The notes below the pieces were generated by a model. It was not told the origin of the DNA. It made no database searches and saw only the letters and a list, made by a program, of their open reading frames with translations. Below, piece after piece: positions 26,112-35,441 of a stretch of 64,000 nt of DNA. The stretch comes from Rhodanobacteraceae bacterium (GTDB taxonomy: Bacteria > Pseudomonadota > Gammaproteobacteria > Xanthomonadales > Rhodanobacteraceae). Each line of letters starts with the position of its first letter. Positions within the stretch are counted from its first letter, which is position 1. The position numbers and the translations under genes were made by a program. The stretch is taken from contig CP126531.1 in assembly GCA_030167125.1 (NCBI GenBank), forward strand, positions 1,178,001-1,242,000, given 5' to 3'.

Positions 26112-26286
26112 CGCTTTGCTCTCAGGCAATCAAGTGTCAGTCCTGTTCCCGATGCGTACGCTAGCCGGAGCGGGTGTGTCGAAGCCGTGAACTGCGTAAC
26201 GGATGCGGAGAACGGCGCCGGTCCGGTGCGCCATTGTGTGCCCTCCGCCACGCATCGATAATGCGCGTTTTGGGGCTTTCGACACC

Positions 26287-27144
26287 ATGACAGCGCGCAT
26301 TCTCGACGGACGCAAGATCGCGGGCGAAGTGCTGGACCGGGTCGCAGCGGGCGTCAAGGCGCGCGTCGATGCGGGCAAGGCCGCGCCGGGTCTCGCGGTG
26401 GTGCTGGTCGGCGCCGACCCCGCGTCCGCGGTGTACGTGAAGAACAAGCGCAAGGCCTGCCAGCAGGTCGGTTTCAAGTCCTTCGACTTCGACCTGCCGG
26501 CGCAGACCAGCGAAACCGACTTGTTCGCGCTGGTCGATCGCCTGAATGCCGACCCCAAGGTGCACGGCATCCTGGTGCAACTGCCGCTGCCGTCGCACGT
26601 CAACGCCACCGCGTTGATCGACCGCATCGATCCGCGCAAGGACGTGGACGGCTTCAGCGCGATCAACCTGGGCCACCTTGCGCTGCGCCGTTTCGGACTG
26701 CGGCCGTGCACGCCCAAGGGCGTGATGACGCTGCTCGGCCACACCGATCGTCCGGTGCGCGGGCAGCATGCGGTGGTGGTCGGCGTGTCCAACCACGTCG
26801 GACGTCCGCTCGCGCTGGAACTGCTGATCGCGGGTTGCACCACGACGTGCTGCCACAAGTTCACGCAAGGGCTGGAACACTACGTGCGCGAGGGCGACAT
26901 CGTGGTCGCGGCGGTGGGCAGACCCGGCGTCGTCAGGGGCGAATGGATCAAGCCCGGCGCGGTGGTGATCGACGTCGGCATCAACCGGATGGACGACGGA
27001 CGCCTGGTCGGCGACGTGGAGTTCGAGCCCGCCGCCGAGCGCGCATCGTGGATCACGCCGGTGCCAGGCGGCGTCGGCCCGATGACCGTCGCGACGCTGA
27101 TGGAAAACACGCTGGAAGCCGCCCAGGCGTTGGACGCGAATTAA
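26287..27144 (+). CDS. folD: Bifunctional methylenetetrahydrofolate dehydrogenase/cyclohydrolase
   Basis: 285 residues. The catalytic lysine lies in [14 protein letters not shown], followed by GILVQLPLP, the DVDGF motif and the C-terminal [19 protein letters not shown]. FolD interconverts methylene-, methenyl- and formyl-tetrahydrofolate with NADP, supplying one-carbon units for purines and fMet. The ATG at 26287 gives the usual length. The hicA remnant ends 3 bp downstream in the opposite direction. Confidence 0.96.
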   Translation: MTARILDGRKIAGEVLDRVAAGVKARVDAGKAAPGLAVVLVGADPASAVYVKNKRKACQQVGFKSFDFDLPAQTSETDLFALVDRLNADPKVHGILVQLPLPSHVNATALIDRIDPRKDVDGFSAINLGHLALRRFGLRPCTPKGVMTLLGHTDRPVRGQHAVVVGVSNHVGRPLALELLIAGCTTTCCHKFTQGLEHYVREGDIVVAAVGRPGVVRGEWIKPGAVVIDVGINRMDDGRLVGDVEFEPAAERASWITPVPGGVGPMTVATLMENTLEAAQALDAN

Positions 27145-27147
27145 CGC

Positions 27148-27361
27148 CTACAAATCCTCGGGTCGCAGCCCGGTGTGCCTGGCAATGCGCGCCAACATCT
27201 TCGGCCCGATTTCTTCGCCGTCGTGAAACGCGAAAACAAAATCAGCACAGCCCCTCGCGGGCAAGCGTCTTGTGCGAACCTGATTGGCGTTTGATGCTCC
27301 AGCCCAAGCGGAGCAGCGCTGAAAGTACGCGTCTGGCTTTCGCCGATGGCCAACCGCTCAT
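27148..27361 (-). pseudogene. hicA: HicA-type toxin with a +1 frameshift
   Basis: Starting at ATG 27361, which overlaps the hicB stop (ATGA), the frame reads through a HicA-like half with RLGWSIKRQSGSHKTLAREG and then stops. One base out of frame it continues CADFVFAFHDGEEIGPKMLARIARHTGLRPEDL to a stop at 27148. The span is 214 nt; 213 would make a 70-residue HicA toxin, an mRNA interferase with a dsRNA-binding-like fold. The extra base lies near 27246-27256, next to a run of four C. The toxin is therefore probably dead unless this is a sequencing error or the shift is programmed. Confidence 0.75.
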
Positions 27362-27573
27362 GCCGCCGCAAGCAGAAACCGGAATGCCTGCGGGCGCGCT
27401 TCGCCGTGCTCCAGCCGCTCGGCCAATACGCGCAATGCGAGCGTCTCGGCCTTGGCCATGGCTTCGTCTGCCGTGGCGCCGTAGGCGAGAACGCCCGGCA
27501 ACTGCGGAACCTCCGCCAACCAGCGGCCATCGGTTTCCTGTTCGGATTGCAGGGTCAGGTCCATGGCGGACAT
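27358..27573 (-). CDS. hicB: HicB-like antitoxin
   Basis: 71 residues of the short HicB (UPF0150) type. The partial RNase-H-like fold is marked by ETDGRWLAEVPQLPGVLAYGATADEAMAKAETLALRVLAERLE. There is no separate DNA-binding domain in this short form. It is transcribed before hicA, an order found in part of the family, and overlaps it by 4 bases. Starts at 27573 or 27564 are both possible. The antitoxin reading frame is intact although its toxin partner is frameshifted. Confidence 0.82.
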   Translation of the reverse strand: MSAMDLTLQSEQETDGRWLAEVPQLPGVLAYGATADEAMAKAETLALRVLAERLEHGEARPQAFRFLLAAA

Positions 27574-27582
27574 GCTACATGA

Positions 27583-29121
<1,539 letters not shown>

Positions 29122-29128
29122 GAGAGCC

Positions 29129-29278
29129 GGGACTCGGGACTCGGGACCCGGGACTCGCAAAAGCAGCATTCAGCGCGGGCCGCTCTTGAGCCAACACACG
29201 CGCGATTAAATGCCGTTTTCGAATACAAACCTTCCGGATTCACGGAGCCCGAGTCCCGAGTCCCGAGTCCCGAGTCCC
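29129..29278. repeat. Facing heptamer arrays between guaB and guaA
   Basis: Four GGGACTC-type heptamers (29129-29156) face five GAGTCCC-type heptamers (29244-29278) across an 87-bp A/T-richer spacer. The arms are nearly exact reverse complements, so the intercistronic RNA could form a hairpin of about 28 bp. The C-rich arm ends exactly at the guaA GTG start codon. It resembles a MITE-like or recombination-derived unit more than a terminator, since no U-tract follows. Confidence 0.8.
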
Positions 29279-30826
29279 GTGCACGACTTACATACCGACA
29301 AAATCCTGATCCTCGATTTCGGATCGCAGTACACGCAGCTTATCGCGCGGCGCATCCGTGAGATCGGCGTCTACTGCGAAATCTGGGCGTGGGACCACGA
29401 TTCAGAAGAAATCGCGAAGTTCGCGCCGAAAGGCGTGATCCTGTCCGGCGGTCCCGAGTCGGTCATCGAAGCGAACTCGCCACGTGCACCCGAGCAGGCG
29501 TTCGCGCTGGATGTTCCGGTCCTCGGCGTCTGCTACGGCATGCAGACGATGGCCGCGCAGCTCGGCGGCAAGGTCGAAGGCGGACATGCGCGCGAATTCG
29601 GCCACGCGCATATCGAAACCAAGGCGTGCGCCTTGTTCGAAAGCCTGCCGCACGAACAAAACGTGTGGATGTCCCACGGCGATCGCGTCACCGCGATGCC
29701 ACCGGGGTTCGCGCTGGCGGCGTCGACCGAATCCGTGCCGATCGCGGCGATGGCCGACGAAACACGCCGCTGGTACGGCATCCAGTTTCATCCCGAAGTC
29801 ACCCACACCGAACACGGCATGGCGATCCTGCGCCGGTTCGTGGTCGAGCTTTGCGGCTGCGCGACGCTGTGGACGCCCGCGCGCATCATCGACGATGCCG
29901 TCGCGCACGTGCGCGAAACGGTCGGCGGCGACAAGGTGTTGCTGGGACTTTCCGGAGGCGTCGATTCATCCGTGGTCGCGGCGCTCTTGGAAAAAGCCAT
30001 CGGCGACCAGCTCACCTGCGTGTTCGTCGATACCGGCCTGCTGCGCGCCGGCGAGGGCGACCAGGTGATGGACACGATGGCGCGCCACATGGGCGTGCGT
30101 GTGATCCGCGTCGATGCGTCGGCGCGTTTCTTCGATGCCTTGCGCGGCATCGAAGATCCCGAAGCCAAGCGCAAGGTCATCGGCAAGCTGTTCGTCGAGG
30201 TGTTCGACGAAGAGGCACACAAGCTCGAAGGCGTGAAGTGGCTCGCGCAGGGCACGATCTATCCCGACGTGATCGAATCCGCGGGCGGCAAGACCGGCAA
30301 GGCGCACGTCATCAAGTCGCACCACAACGTCGGCGGCCTGCCCGAGAAGATGCACCTCAAGCTGCTGGAACCCTTGCGCGAACTGTTCAAGGACGAGGTC
30401 CGCCGCATCGGCGTCGAACTCGGCCTGCCGCGCGAAATGGTTTACAGGCATCCGTTCCCCGGCCCGGGGCTCGGCGTGCGCATCCTCGGCGAAGTGAAGC
30501 GCGAATACGCCGAAATCCTGAAACAGGCCGATCGCATTTTCATCGAGGAACTGCGCGCCGCGGACCTGTACGACAAGGTCAGCCAAGCCTTCGCTGTGTT
30601 CCTGCCGGTGAAATCGGTCGGCGTGGTCGGCGACGGCCGCGCCTACGAGTGGGTGATCGCGCTGCGCGCGGTCGAGACCATCGACTTCATGACCGCGCAC
30701 TGGGCGCATCTGCCTTACGAATTCCTCGACAGGGTTTCAAGCCGCATCGTCAACGAGTTACGAGGTATTTCTCGCGTGGTTTACGACATCAGCGGCAAGC
30801 CGCCGGCCACCATCGAGTGGGAATAA
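29279..30826 (+). CDS. guaA: GMP synthase (glutamine-hydrolysing)
   Basis: 515 residues. An N-terminal class I glutamine amidotransferase domain carries the nucleophile in GVCYGMQ and the catalytic His/Glu in [11 protein letters not shown]. The ATP pyrophosphatase domain carries the P-loop LSGGVDSSV, and a C-terminal dimerisation domain ends in PPATIEWE. It converts XMP to GMP. I choose GTG 29279 because the protein then begins [24 protein letters not shown], as in relatives; the longer frame from ATG 29210 would add 23 residues translated from repeat DNA. No convincing ribosome site is left before the GTG. Confidence 0.95.
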   Translation: MHDLHTDKILILDFGSQYTQLIARRIREIGVYCEIWAWDHDSEEIAKFAPKGVILSGGPESVIEANSPRAPEQAFALDVPVLGVCYGMQTMAAQLGGKVEGGHAREFGHAHIETKACALFESLPHEQNVWMSHGDRVTAMPPGFALAASTESVPIAAMADETRRWYGIQFHPEVTHTEHGMAILRRFVVELCGCATLWTPARIIDDAVAHVRETVGGDKVLLGLSGGVDSSVVAALLEKAIGDQLTCVFVDTGLLRAGEGDQVMDTMARHMGVRVIRVDASARFFDALRGIEDPEAKRKVIGKLFVEVFDEEAHKLEGVKWLAQGTIYPDVIESAGGKTGKAHVIKSHHNVGGLPEKMHLKLLEPLRELFKDEVRRIGVELGLPREMVYRHPFPGPGLGVRILGEVKREYAEILKQADRIFIEELRAADLYDKVSQAFAVFLPVKSVGVVGDGRAYEWVIALRAVETIDFMTAHWAHLPYEFLDRVSSRIVNELRGISRVVYDISGKPPATIEWE

Positions 30827-30835
30827 GCGGGCCCG

Positions 30836-31483
30836 TCAGGCAGCAGCACTCCGCTTCGGCCGCCGCACCACCCTGATCTTGCCGCTGTTGCCGCCGCCGC
30901 ACAGGAATTGGCCTGCGGCATCGGTTTCGAGTCCTGAAACGATCCTGCCGCCGGGCATGTCGATCTGTTCCAGCACTTTGCCGCTCGCGGGATCGATCCG
31001 CCGCAAATCGGAACGTTCTTCTTCCCACGTGCCGTGCCAAAGTTCGCCATCGGCCCAGGTGACGCCGGTGACGAAGCGTTTCGCTTCGATGGTGCGCCGG
31101 ATCGCGCCGGTTTCGGGATCGATCTGGTGGATCTTGCGTGCGCGATATTCGCCCACCCACAGGCTGCCTTCGGCCCACGTGAGCCCGGAATTGCCGCCTT
31201 CGCCGGGCGCGGGAATCGTTGCGAGCACGCGTCCGCTTGCGGGGTCGATTTTCTGGATGCGGTCTTCCGCGATCTGGAACAGGTGTTTGCCGTCGAACGC
31301 AGTGCCCGCGTGCGCGGCCACGTCGATCGAGCGCTGTTCCTTGCCGCTGGCGGGATCGACGGCATTCAACTTGTCTCCGGATGCAAACCAGATGCGCTCG
31401 CCGTCGAACGTCACGCCGTGCACCTGGGCGGCACCGGGGAACGGGCCGTATTCGCGCAGGATTTCAGCCGTCGATCGTTTCAT
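30836..31483 (-). CDS. Beta-propeller protein, glutamine-cyclotransferase-like
   Basis: 215 residues made of repeated propeller blades (DKLNAVDPASGKEQRSIDV, DRIQKIDPASGRVLATI, ARKIHQIDPETGAIRRTIE, DLRRIDPASGKVLEQIDM). Such short proteins are often labelled glutaminyl cyclase-like or PQQ-repeat proteins. There is no signal peptide, so it is probably cytoplasmic. ATG 31483 is preceded by GGGAGGA at 7 bases. It lies 31 bp downstream of a winged-helix regulator on the same strand and is probably co-transcribed. Enzymatic function is uncertain. Confidence 0.7.
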   Translation of the reverse strand: MKRSTAEILREYGPFPGAAQVHGVTFDGERIWFASGDKLNAVDPASGKEQRSIDVAAHAGTAFDGKHLFQIAEDRIQKIDPASGRVLATIPAPGEGGNSGLTWAEGSLWVGEYRARKIHQIDPETGAIRRTIEAKRFVTGVTWADGELWHGTWEEERSDLRRIDPASGKVLEQIDMPGGRIVSGLETDAAGQFLCGGGNSGKIRVVRRPKRSAAA

Positions 31484-31514
31484 CGTTGGGTCCTCCCGGT
31501 TCGACGCGGCCATC

Positions 31515-32786
31515 CTAATCGCCGGGCAGCGGGGCAGGGAGCAACAATGCTGTCGTGAATCCCGGCAGCGGCGACACCAGCCAGCGACGCGAGCGTCCAC
31601 GCCCCAACGCCTGCACCTTGCCCGATTCAGCCAGCGCGTCCAGCGCGCGTTGCACCACGCGCTGGCTGATGCCGAGCGCCATCGCGAGGGCCGAGCTGGA
31701 CCACGCTTCGCCATCGGACAACACGGCCAGCACCGCCGCGTGTTTTTCTTCCACGGGACGCGCGAGAACCACGACGTCGCGCGCGCCGCGCGGCACCAGT
31801 TCGAACCCGCGCACGGTTGCGCGGACATCCGCCATGGCCCGCAAGGCGCGCCGCAGCCGGCCGATTTCGACGCGCAAGCGCGCGCGATGGGTTTCGTCCG
31901 CATAGCGCGTGCGGAACGCGATCGCGATCAAATCGTTCCTCGGCGCATCGGTCGGCCACGCCTCCGCCAGCATGCGAGCGAGCGCGAACAGCACGGGGCG
32001 CGAGGCGAGCGGCACCTGCGATCGCGCATCACGCACGACGCAGCGGCATGCGTCCACGACCAAATCTTCCGACGCCAGCAACGCCTCGACCTGCTCCAGG
32101 TTCAGCAGTCGCGAAGCACCGCGTGAAACGCGGCGCGCAGCAGGCGCATCGAGTGCGCGCGCCAATGTTTCCACCTCCGCCGTCAATGCAGGAATGCCGG
32201 CCTGGCGAGCCGCCGAGCCGGCGCGAGCGAGCGCCTTGCGTGCGGCGCGCGCATGGATGCGACGTATCGCGATGCCGCCGATGCTCAATTCATGGATGGC
32301 GCGGAGCGCAGGTGGCAACGATGCAACATTCGTTTCAGCGAGCGCACGTTCCGCTTCATCGACGCGTCCGATCAAAAGCAGCCGCCGGATCGCGAGATAA
32401 CGTGCATGCGCCGCGTTGATGCGGTCGCCATGTGCTTCCAGTGTCGCGCGCGCCGCTTCAAGCCTCCTGGCGGGCGAGCCAAGTTCGCGCGACGCCAGCG
32501 CGATTTCCGCTTCGGCCAGCACGCAGCGTGCGCGCGCCACGCTTTCCCTGGCGCCGAACGCGCGTTCGGCGCGCCGGACCAGCGCCTTCGCGCGTTCGAA
32601 ATCGCCGAGCTGCGCCATCGCGATGCCGCGCAGCGCCAGCGCGGGCGCGTCGTCGCGCAACGCCACGCGCTTCAGTGCGCCCAACGGATCGCCCAGCGCG
32701 AGCGCCTGCGCAGCGGCAGTGATCAGGGAATCCACCGTGGCCTCATCGGGAATCGCGTCACGATTGTCACTCCCACTGTCTGGCAC
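31515..32786 (-). CDS. Helical-repeat protein with C-terminal winged-helix domain, putative regulator
   Basis: 423 residues, starting with GTG 32786. The first 230 or so are alanine/arginine-rich helices resembling TPR units (LALRGIAMAQLGDFERAKALVRRAERAFGARE). The C-terminal 100 contain a helix-turn-helix (AVLAVLSDGEAWSSSALAMALGISQRVVQRALDALAESGKVQALGRGRSRRW). The layout suggests a ligand- or protein-sensing transcriptional regulator. It is divergent from the DUF899 gene (44 bp between starts) and upstream of the propeller gene, so both are candidate targets. I know no named homologue. Confidence 0.65.
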   Translation of the reverse strand: MPDSGSDNRDAIPDEATVDSLITAAAQALALGDPLGALKRVALRDDAPALALRGIAMAQLGDFERAKALVRRAERAFGARESVARARCVLAEAEIALASRELGSPARRLEAARATLEAHGDRINAAHARYLAIRRLLLIGRVDEAERALAETNVASLPPALRAIHELSIGGIAIRRIHARAARKALARAGSAARQAGIPALTAEVETLARALDAPAARRVSRGASRLLNLEQVEALLASEDLVVDACRCVVRDARSQVPLASRPVLFALARMLAEAWPTDAPRNDLIAIAFRTRYADETHRARLRVEIGRLRRALRAMADVRATVRGFELVPRGARDVVVLARPVEEKHAAVLAVLSDGEAWSSSALAMALGISQRVVQRALDALAESGKVQALGRGRSRRWLVSPLPGFTTALLLPAPLPGD

Positions 32787-32830
32787 CGATGCCTAATCTA
32801 ACCCGCGCACCCCACCCGAGGAGAACGATC

Positions 32831-33589
32831 ATGACGAAGCACAAGACCGGCACGCGCGAAGAATGGCTGAAGGCCCGGCTCGACCTGCTGGAAGCGGAAA
32901 AGGAACTCACGCGCCGCAGCGACGAACTGGCGCAACATCGGCAGGCACTGCCATGGGTGAAGGTCGACAAGGACTACCGGTTCGATACCGAGCAGGGCGA
33001 GGCATCGCTGCGAGACCTGTTCCGCGGCCGCTCGCAGTTGCTGGTCTATCACTTCATGTTCGGTCCGGATTACATCGCCGGATGCCCGTCGTGCTCGATG
33101 ATCGCGGACGGCTTCAATGGCTTCGCGGAACACTTGGCCAACCACGACGTGATGCTGTGGGCGATTTCGCGCGCGCCGCTGGAGAAGTTGTTGGCTTACC
33201 GCAAACGCATGAGCTGGACGTTTCCATGGGCCTCGTCGTTCGGCAGCGATTTCAATGCCGATTACGGCGTGGGCTTGAGCGAAAAGCAGCAAAGCGAAGG
33301 CTACGAATACAACTTCCGCAAGAATCCGGCGATGTCACGTTCGGCACCGGATTCGCCGAACCAGTTTGCAAAGGCGAGCGGCGTCGATGGGCGAACCTAC
33401 CTGCGCGAACTGCCGGGCATGAGCGCGTTCGTATCGGAAGACGGCGCCGTCTACCACACCTATTCGACCTACGCGCGCGGACTGGACGGCTTGTGGGGTG
33501 CGTACCAGTGGCTCGACCGCGCGCCGCTGGGCCGCAATGAAACGGGCGGCATCTGGTGGCGCCGGCGCGACGAGTACGCGGCTGCGTGA
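32831..33589 (+). CDS. DUF899 thioredoxin-like protein
   Basis: 252 residues. The DUF899 family has a thioredoxin-like fold; here YHFMFGPDYIAGCPSCSMIADGF includes the CxxC pair. The ending GGIWWRRRDEY is typical. ATG 32831 follows GAGGAG. It is probably a cytoplasmic redox protein, substrate unknown. Divergent from the winged-helix regulator, and followed 9 bp later by a small membrane protein gene. Confidence 0.85.
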   Translation: MTKHKTGTREEWLKARLDLLEAEKELTRRSDELAQHRQALPWVKVDKDYRFDTEQGEASLRDLFRGRSQLLVYHFMFGPDYIAGCPSCSMIADGFNGFAEHLANHDVMLWAISRAPLEKLLAYRKRMSWTFPWASSFGSDFNADYGVGLSEKQQSEGYEYNFRKNPAMSRSAPDSPNQFAKASGVDGRTYLRELPGMSAFVSEDGAVYHTYSTYARGLDGLWGAYQWLDRAPLGRNETGGIWWRRRDEYAAA

Positions 33590-33598
33590 GGCACGACC

Positions 33599-33865
33599 AT
33601 GCGCAACGCGAACGCATATCGTGACGCCGCGACGTGGCTGCATCTCGCAGCCACGCCCGCCTTCGCGGCGATGGCGCTGTGGACCGCGACGGCGGCCAAT
33701 CCGATGGACATCCTGTGCGCGCAAGGCCTGTCGTCGTGGAACGGCATGACGCTGATGTATGTCCTGATGGCGGCCTTCCACGCGGGGCCATGGCTGCGGA
33801 TGCTGGAAGCACGGCGCAAACAAACGTTCCGAACAAAAGGGCATGCAGCAAGAGTTCAGGGATAA
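33599..33865 (+). CDS. Small membrane protein of unknown function
   Basis: 88 residues with two predicted membrane helices (about 12-32 and 48-66) and a basic C-terminus. It starts 10 bp after the DUF899 stop and is likely part of the same transcript. The pairing with DUF899 proteins suggests a linked role, but no family was recognised. Confidence 0.6.
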   Translation: MRNANAYRDAATWLHLAATPAFAAMALWTATAANPMDILCAQGLSSWNGMTLMYVLMAAFHAGPWLRMLEARRKQTFRTKGHAARVQG

Positions 33866-33891
33866 TCAGGCTTTCGGCGACCCCAACCGCG

Positions 33892-34371
33892 ATGCCCGAT
33901 TACCCGCCGCAACCGTTTTCGCCGCAAGACGAGGCGCACATGCGACGCGCGCTGGAGCTGGCCGTGCATGCGCGCGACGCCGACGGTGAAGTGCCGGTCG
34001 GCGCGGTGCTGGTGCTCGACGGGAAAATCATCGGCGAAGGCTGGAACCGCAACATCACCCTGAACGATCCCAGCGCGCATGCGGAAATCGGCGCACTGCG
34101 CGATGCCGGGCAGCGCCTCGGCAACCATCGTTTCCCGGGTTCGACGCTGTACGTGACGCTGGAGCCTTGCGCGATGTGCGCGATGGCGCTGGTGCACGCG
34201 CGCGTCGCACGCGTCGTGTACGCGGCCGCCGATCCCAAGACGGGCGCCGCCGGCAGCGTGTTCGACACCTTGACATCGGATCGCCACAACCATCGCATCG
34301 ACGTGCAGGGCGGTTTGCTCGCGGACAGTTCCGCAACGCTGCTGCGCGATTTTTTCCGTTCGAAACGCTGA
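33892..34371 (+). CDS. tadA: tRNA(Arg) adenosine-34 deaminase
   Basis: 159 residues of the cytidine-deaminase fold. The zinc and catalytic motifs HAE (in PSAHAEIGALRDA) and PCAMC (in TLEPCAMCAMAL) are intact, and KTGAAGSVFD is the TadA signature. It makes the wobble inosine in tRNA-Arg(ACG), an essential modification. ATG 33892 gives the usual N-terminus. Confidence 0.93.
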   Translation: MPDYPPQPFSPQDEAHMRRALELAVHARDADGEVPVGAVLVLDGKIIGEGWNRNITLNDPSAHAEIGALRDAGQRLGNHRFPGSTLYVTLEPCAMCAMALVHARVARVVYAAADPKTGAAGSVFDTLTSDRHNHRIDVQGGLLADSSATLLRDFFRSKR

Positions 34372-34479
34372 ACGTTCGCACGCGCGCTGCGCCGGAAAAA
34401 CTTTCGCGCGCGGGAAGCTTTTGCAGGTCGCCGGCGGGGCGCGACACGCTGCAACCGCGCATTTGCCGCCATCGAGCCG

Positions 34480-34495
34480 TGGCACGTGGAATGCA
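34480..34495 (+). promoter_or_regulatory. Candidate sigma-54 promoter before the BON-domain gene
   Basis: TGGCACGTGGAATGCA matches the -24/-12 consensus TGGCACG-N4-TTGCA except for A instead of T at the first -12 base. The invariant GG and GC are 10 bases apart. The start codon of the BON gene is 30 bp further on, leaving a leader of about 20 nt with a strong AAGGAGG. Confidence 0.5.
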
Positions 34496-34524
34496 TCGCC
34501 GGGCGTTTCAAAGGAGGAAACGCC

Positions 34525-35292
34525 ATGGCAGGGCATCACGAACGCTATTCACCCGACTACGAAGACCACGGCATCGGCGACACCGCGCGCCGCAACGCCG
34601 AGGCCGACTATCGCGACCAGTTCGGCAAGGGCCGCCGCACGCAGAACATGCCGGAGGACTACGGCACCACGCGCACGCCGGAACCGTTCGATCGCACCAG
34701 CTATCGCGACGAATACGGCCTCTACGGCGAACGCTACGGCGAAGAACGCTCGCGTTTCCCCGGCCGCGGCTGGAGCAGCGGCTACCCAGGCGGCGATCGC
34801 CCCGGCTGGCGCGGCGATGCCGGCATGGGTCGCGCCTACAGCGGCAACTACGAAAGCCTGGGACGCGACGAACCGCGGCGTTACGGCGAAGGCGGCGGCC
34901 AAGCCATGGCGCGCGGCTATCGCGGCCGCGGTCCGAAGAACTGGTCGCGCAGCGACGAACGCATCCAGGAAGACATCTCCGAACGCCTGTGGGATGCCGA
35001 CGACATCGATGCCAGCGACGTGACCGTCGAAGTGAAGGACGGCGAAGTCACCTTGCGCGGCAACGTCGAACGGCGCGGCATCAAGCACCGCATCGAAGAC
35101 ATCGCCGATGGCTGCAGCGGGGTCAAGGACATCCACAACGAAATCCGCGTGCAGCCGCGCAATGAATGGCCGTATAACCGCGGTCCGGCGCCGGGCAACG
35201 ACGGCAATCCCGCGACGCGGCGCGAGGGCGCCGGTCAGGACGAGGGCATGGTCCAGTCGGCGATCGAAAACATGCCGCCGCGCACGGATTGA
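34525..35292 (+). CDS. BON-domain protein with long Gly/Arg/Tyr-rich N-terminus
   Basis: 255 residues. The first 150 are low-complexity and rich in Gly, Arg, Tyr and Asp (GRGWSSGYPGGDRPGWRGD), with no signal peptide. A BON domain follows at about 155-215 (DERIQEDISERLWDADDIDASDVTVEVKDGEVTLRGNVERR), a fold linked to phospholipid or envelope binding and osmotic stress. ATG 34525 follows AAGGAGG. A sigma-54-like promoter lies upstream. Without an export signal its cellular place is unclear. Confidence 0.75.
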   Translation: MAGHHERYSPDYEDHGIGDTARRNAEADYRDQFGKGRRTQNMPEDYGTTRTPEPFDRTSYRDEYGLYGERYGEERSRFPGRGWSSGYPGGDRPGWRGDAGMGRAYSGNYESLGRDEPRRYGEGGGQAMARGYRGRGPKNWSRSDERIQEDISERLWDADDIDASDVTVEVKDGEVTLRGNVERRGIKHRIEDIADGCSGVKDIHNEIRVQPRNEWPYNRGPAPGNDGNPATRREGAGQDEGMVQSAIENMPPRTD

Positions 35293-35441
35293 GGTGGCTT
35301 GCCGGCCGGGCAAAAGGAGGGAATTCCGTCTGCCGATACATTCCGATCACGCCGGGCAGCGCGCATCGCCGTAAACTTGTGTCTTCCGCTCCTTGCGCGT
35401 GAAGACCATGTCTGCGCGCGACCGCCACGCTGGGAATCCTG

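Noticed and set aside
29129..29278. CRISPR array
   Set aside because: Units are 7 bp, contiguous and without unique spacers.
34549..35313. 254-codon open frame opposite the BON protein
   Set aside because: Ala/Val-rich antisense artefact of the Gly/Arg codons on the plus strand.
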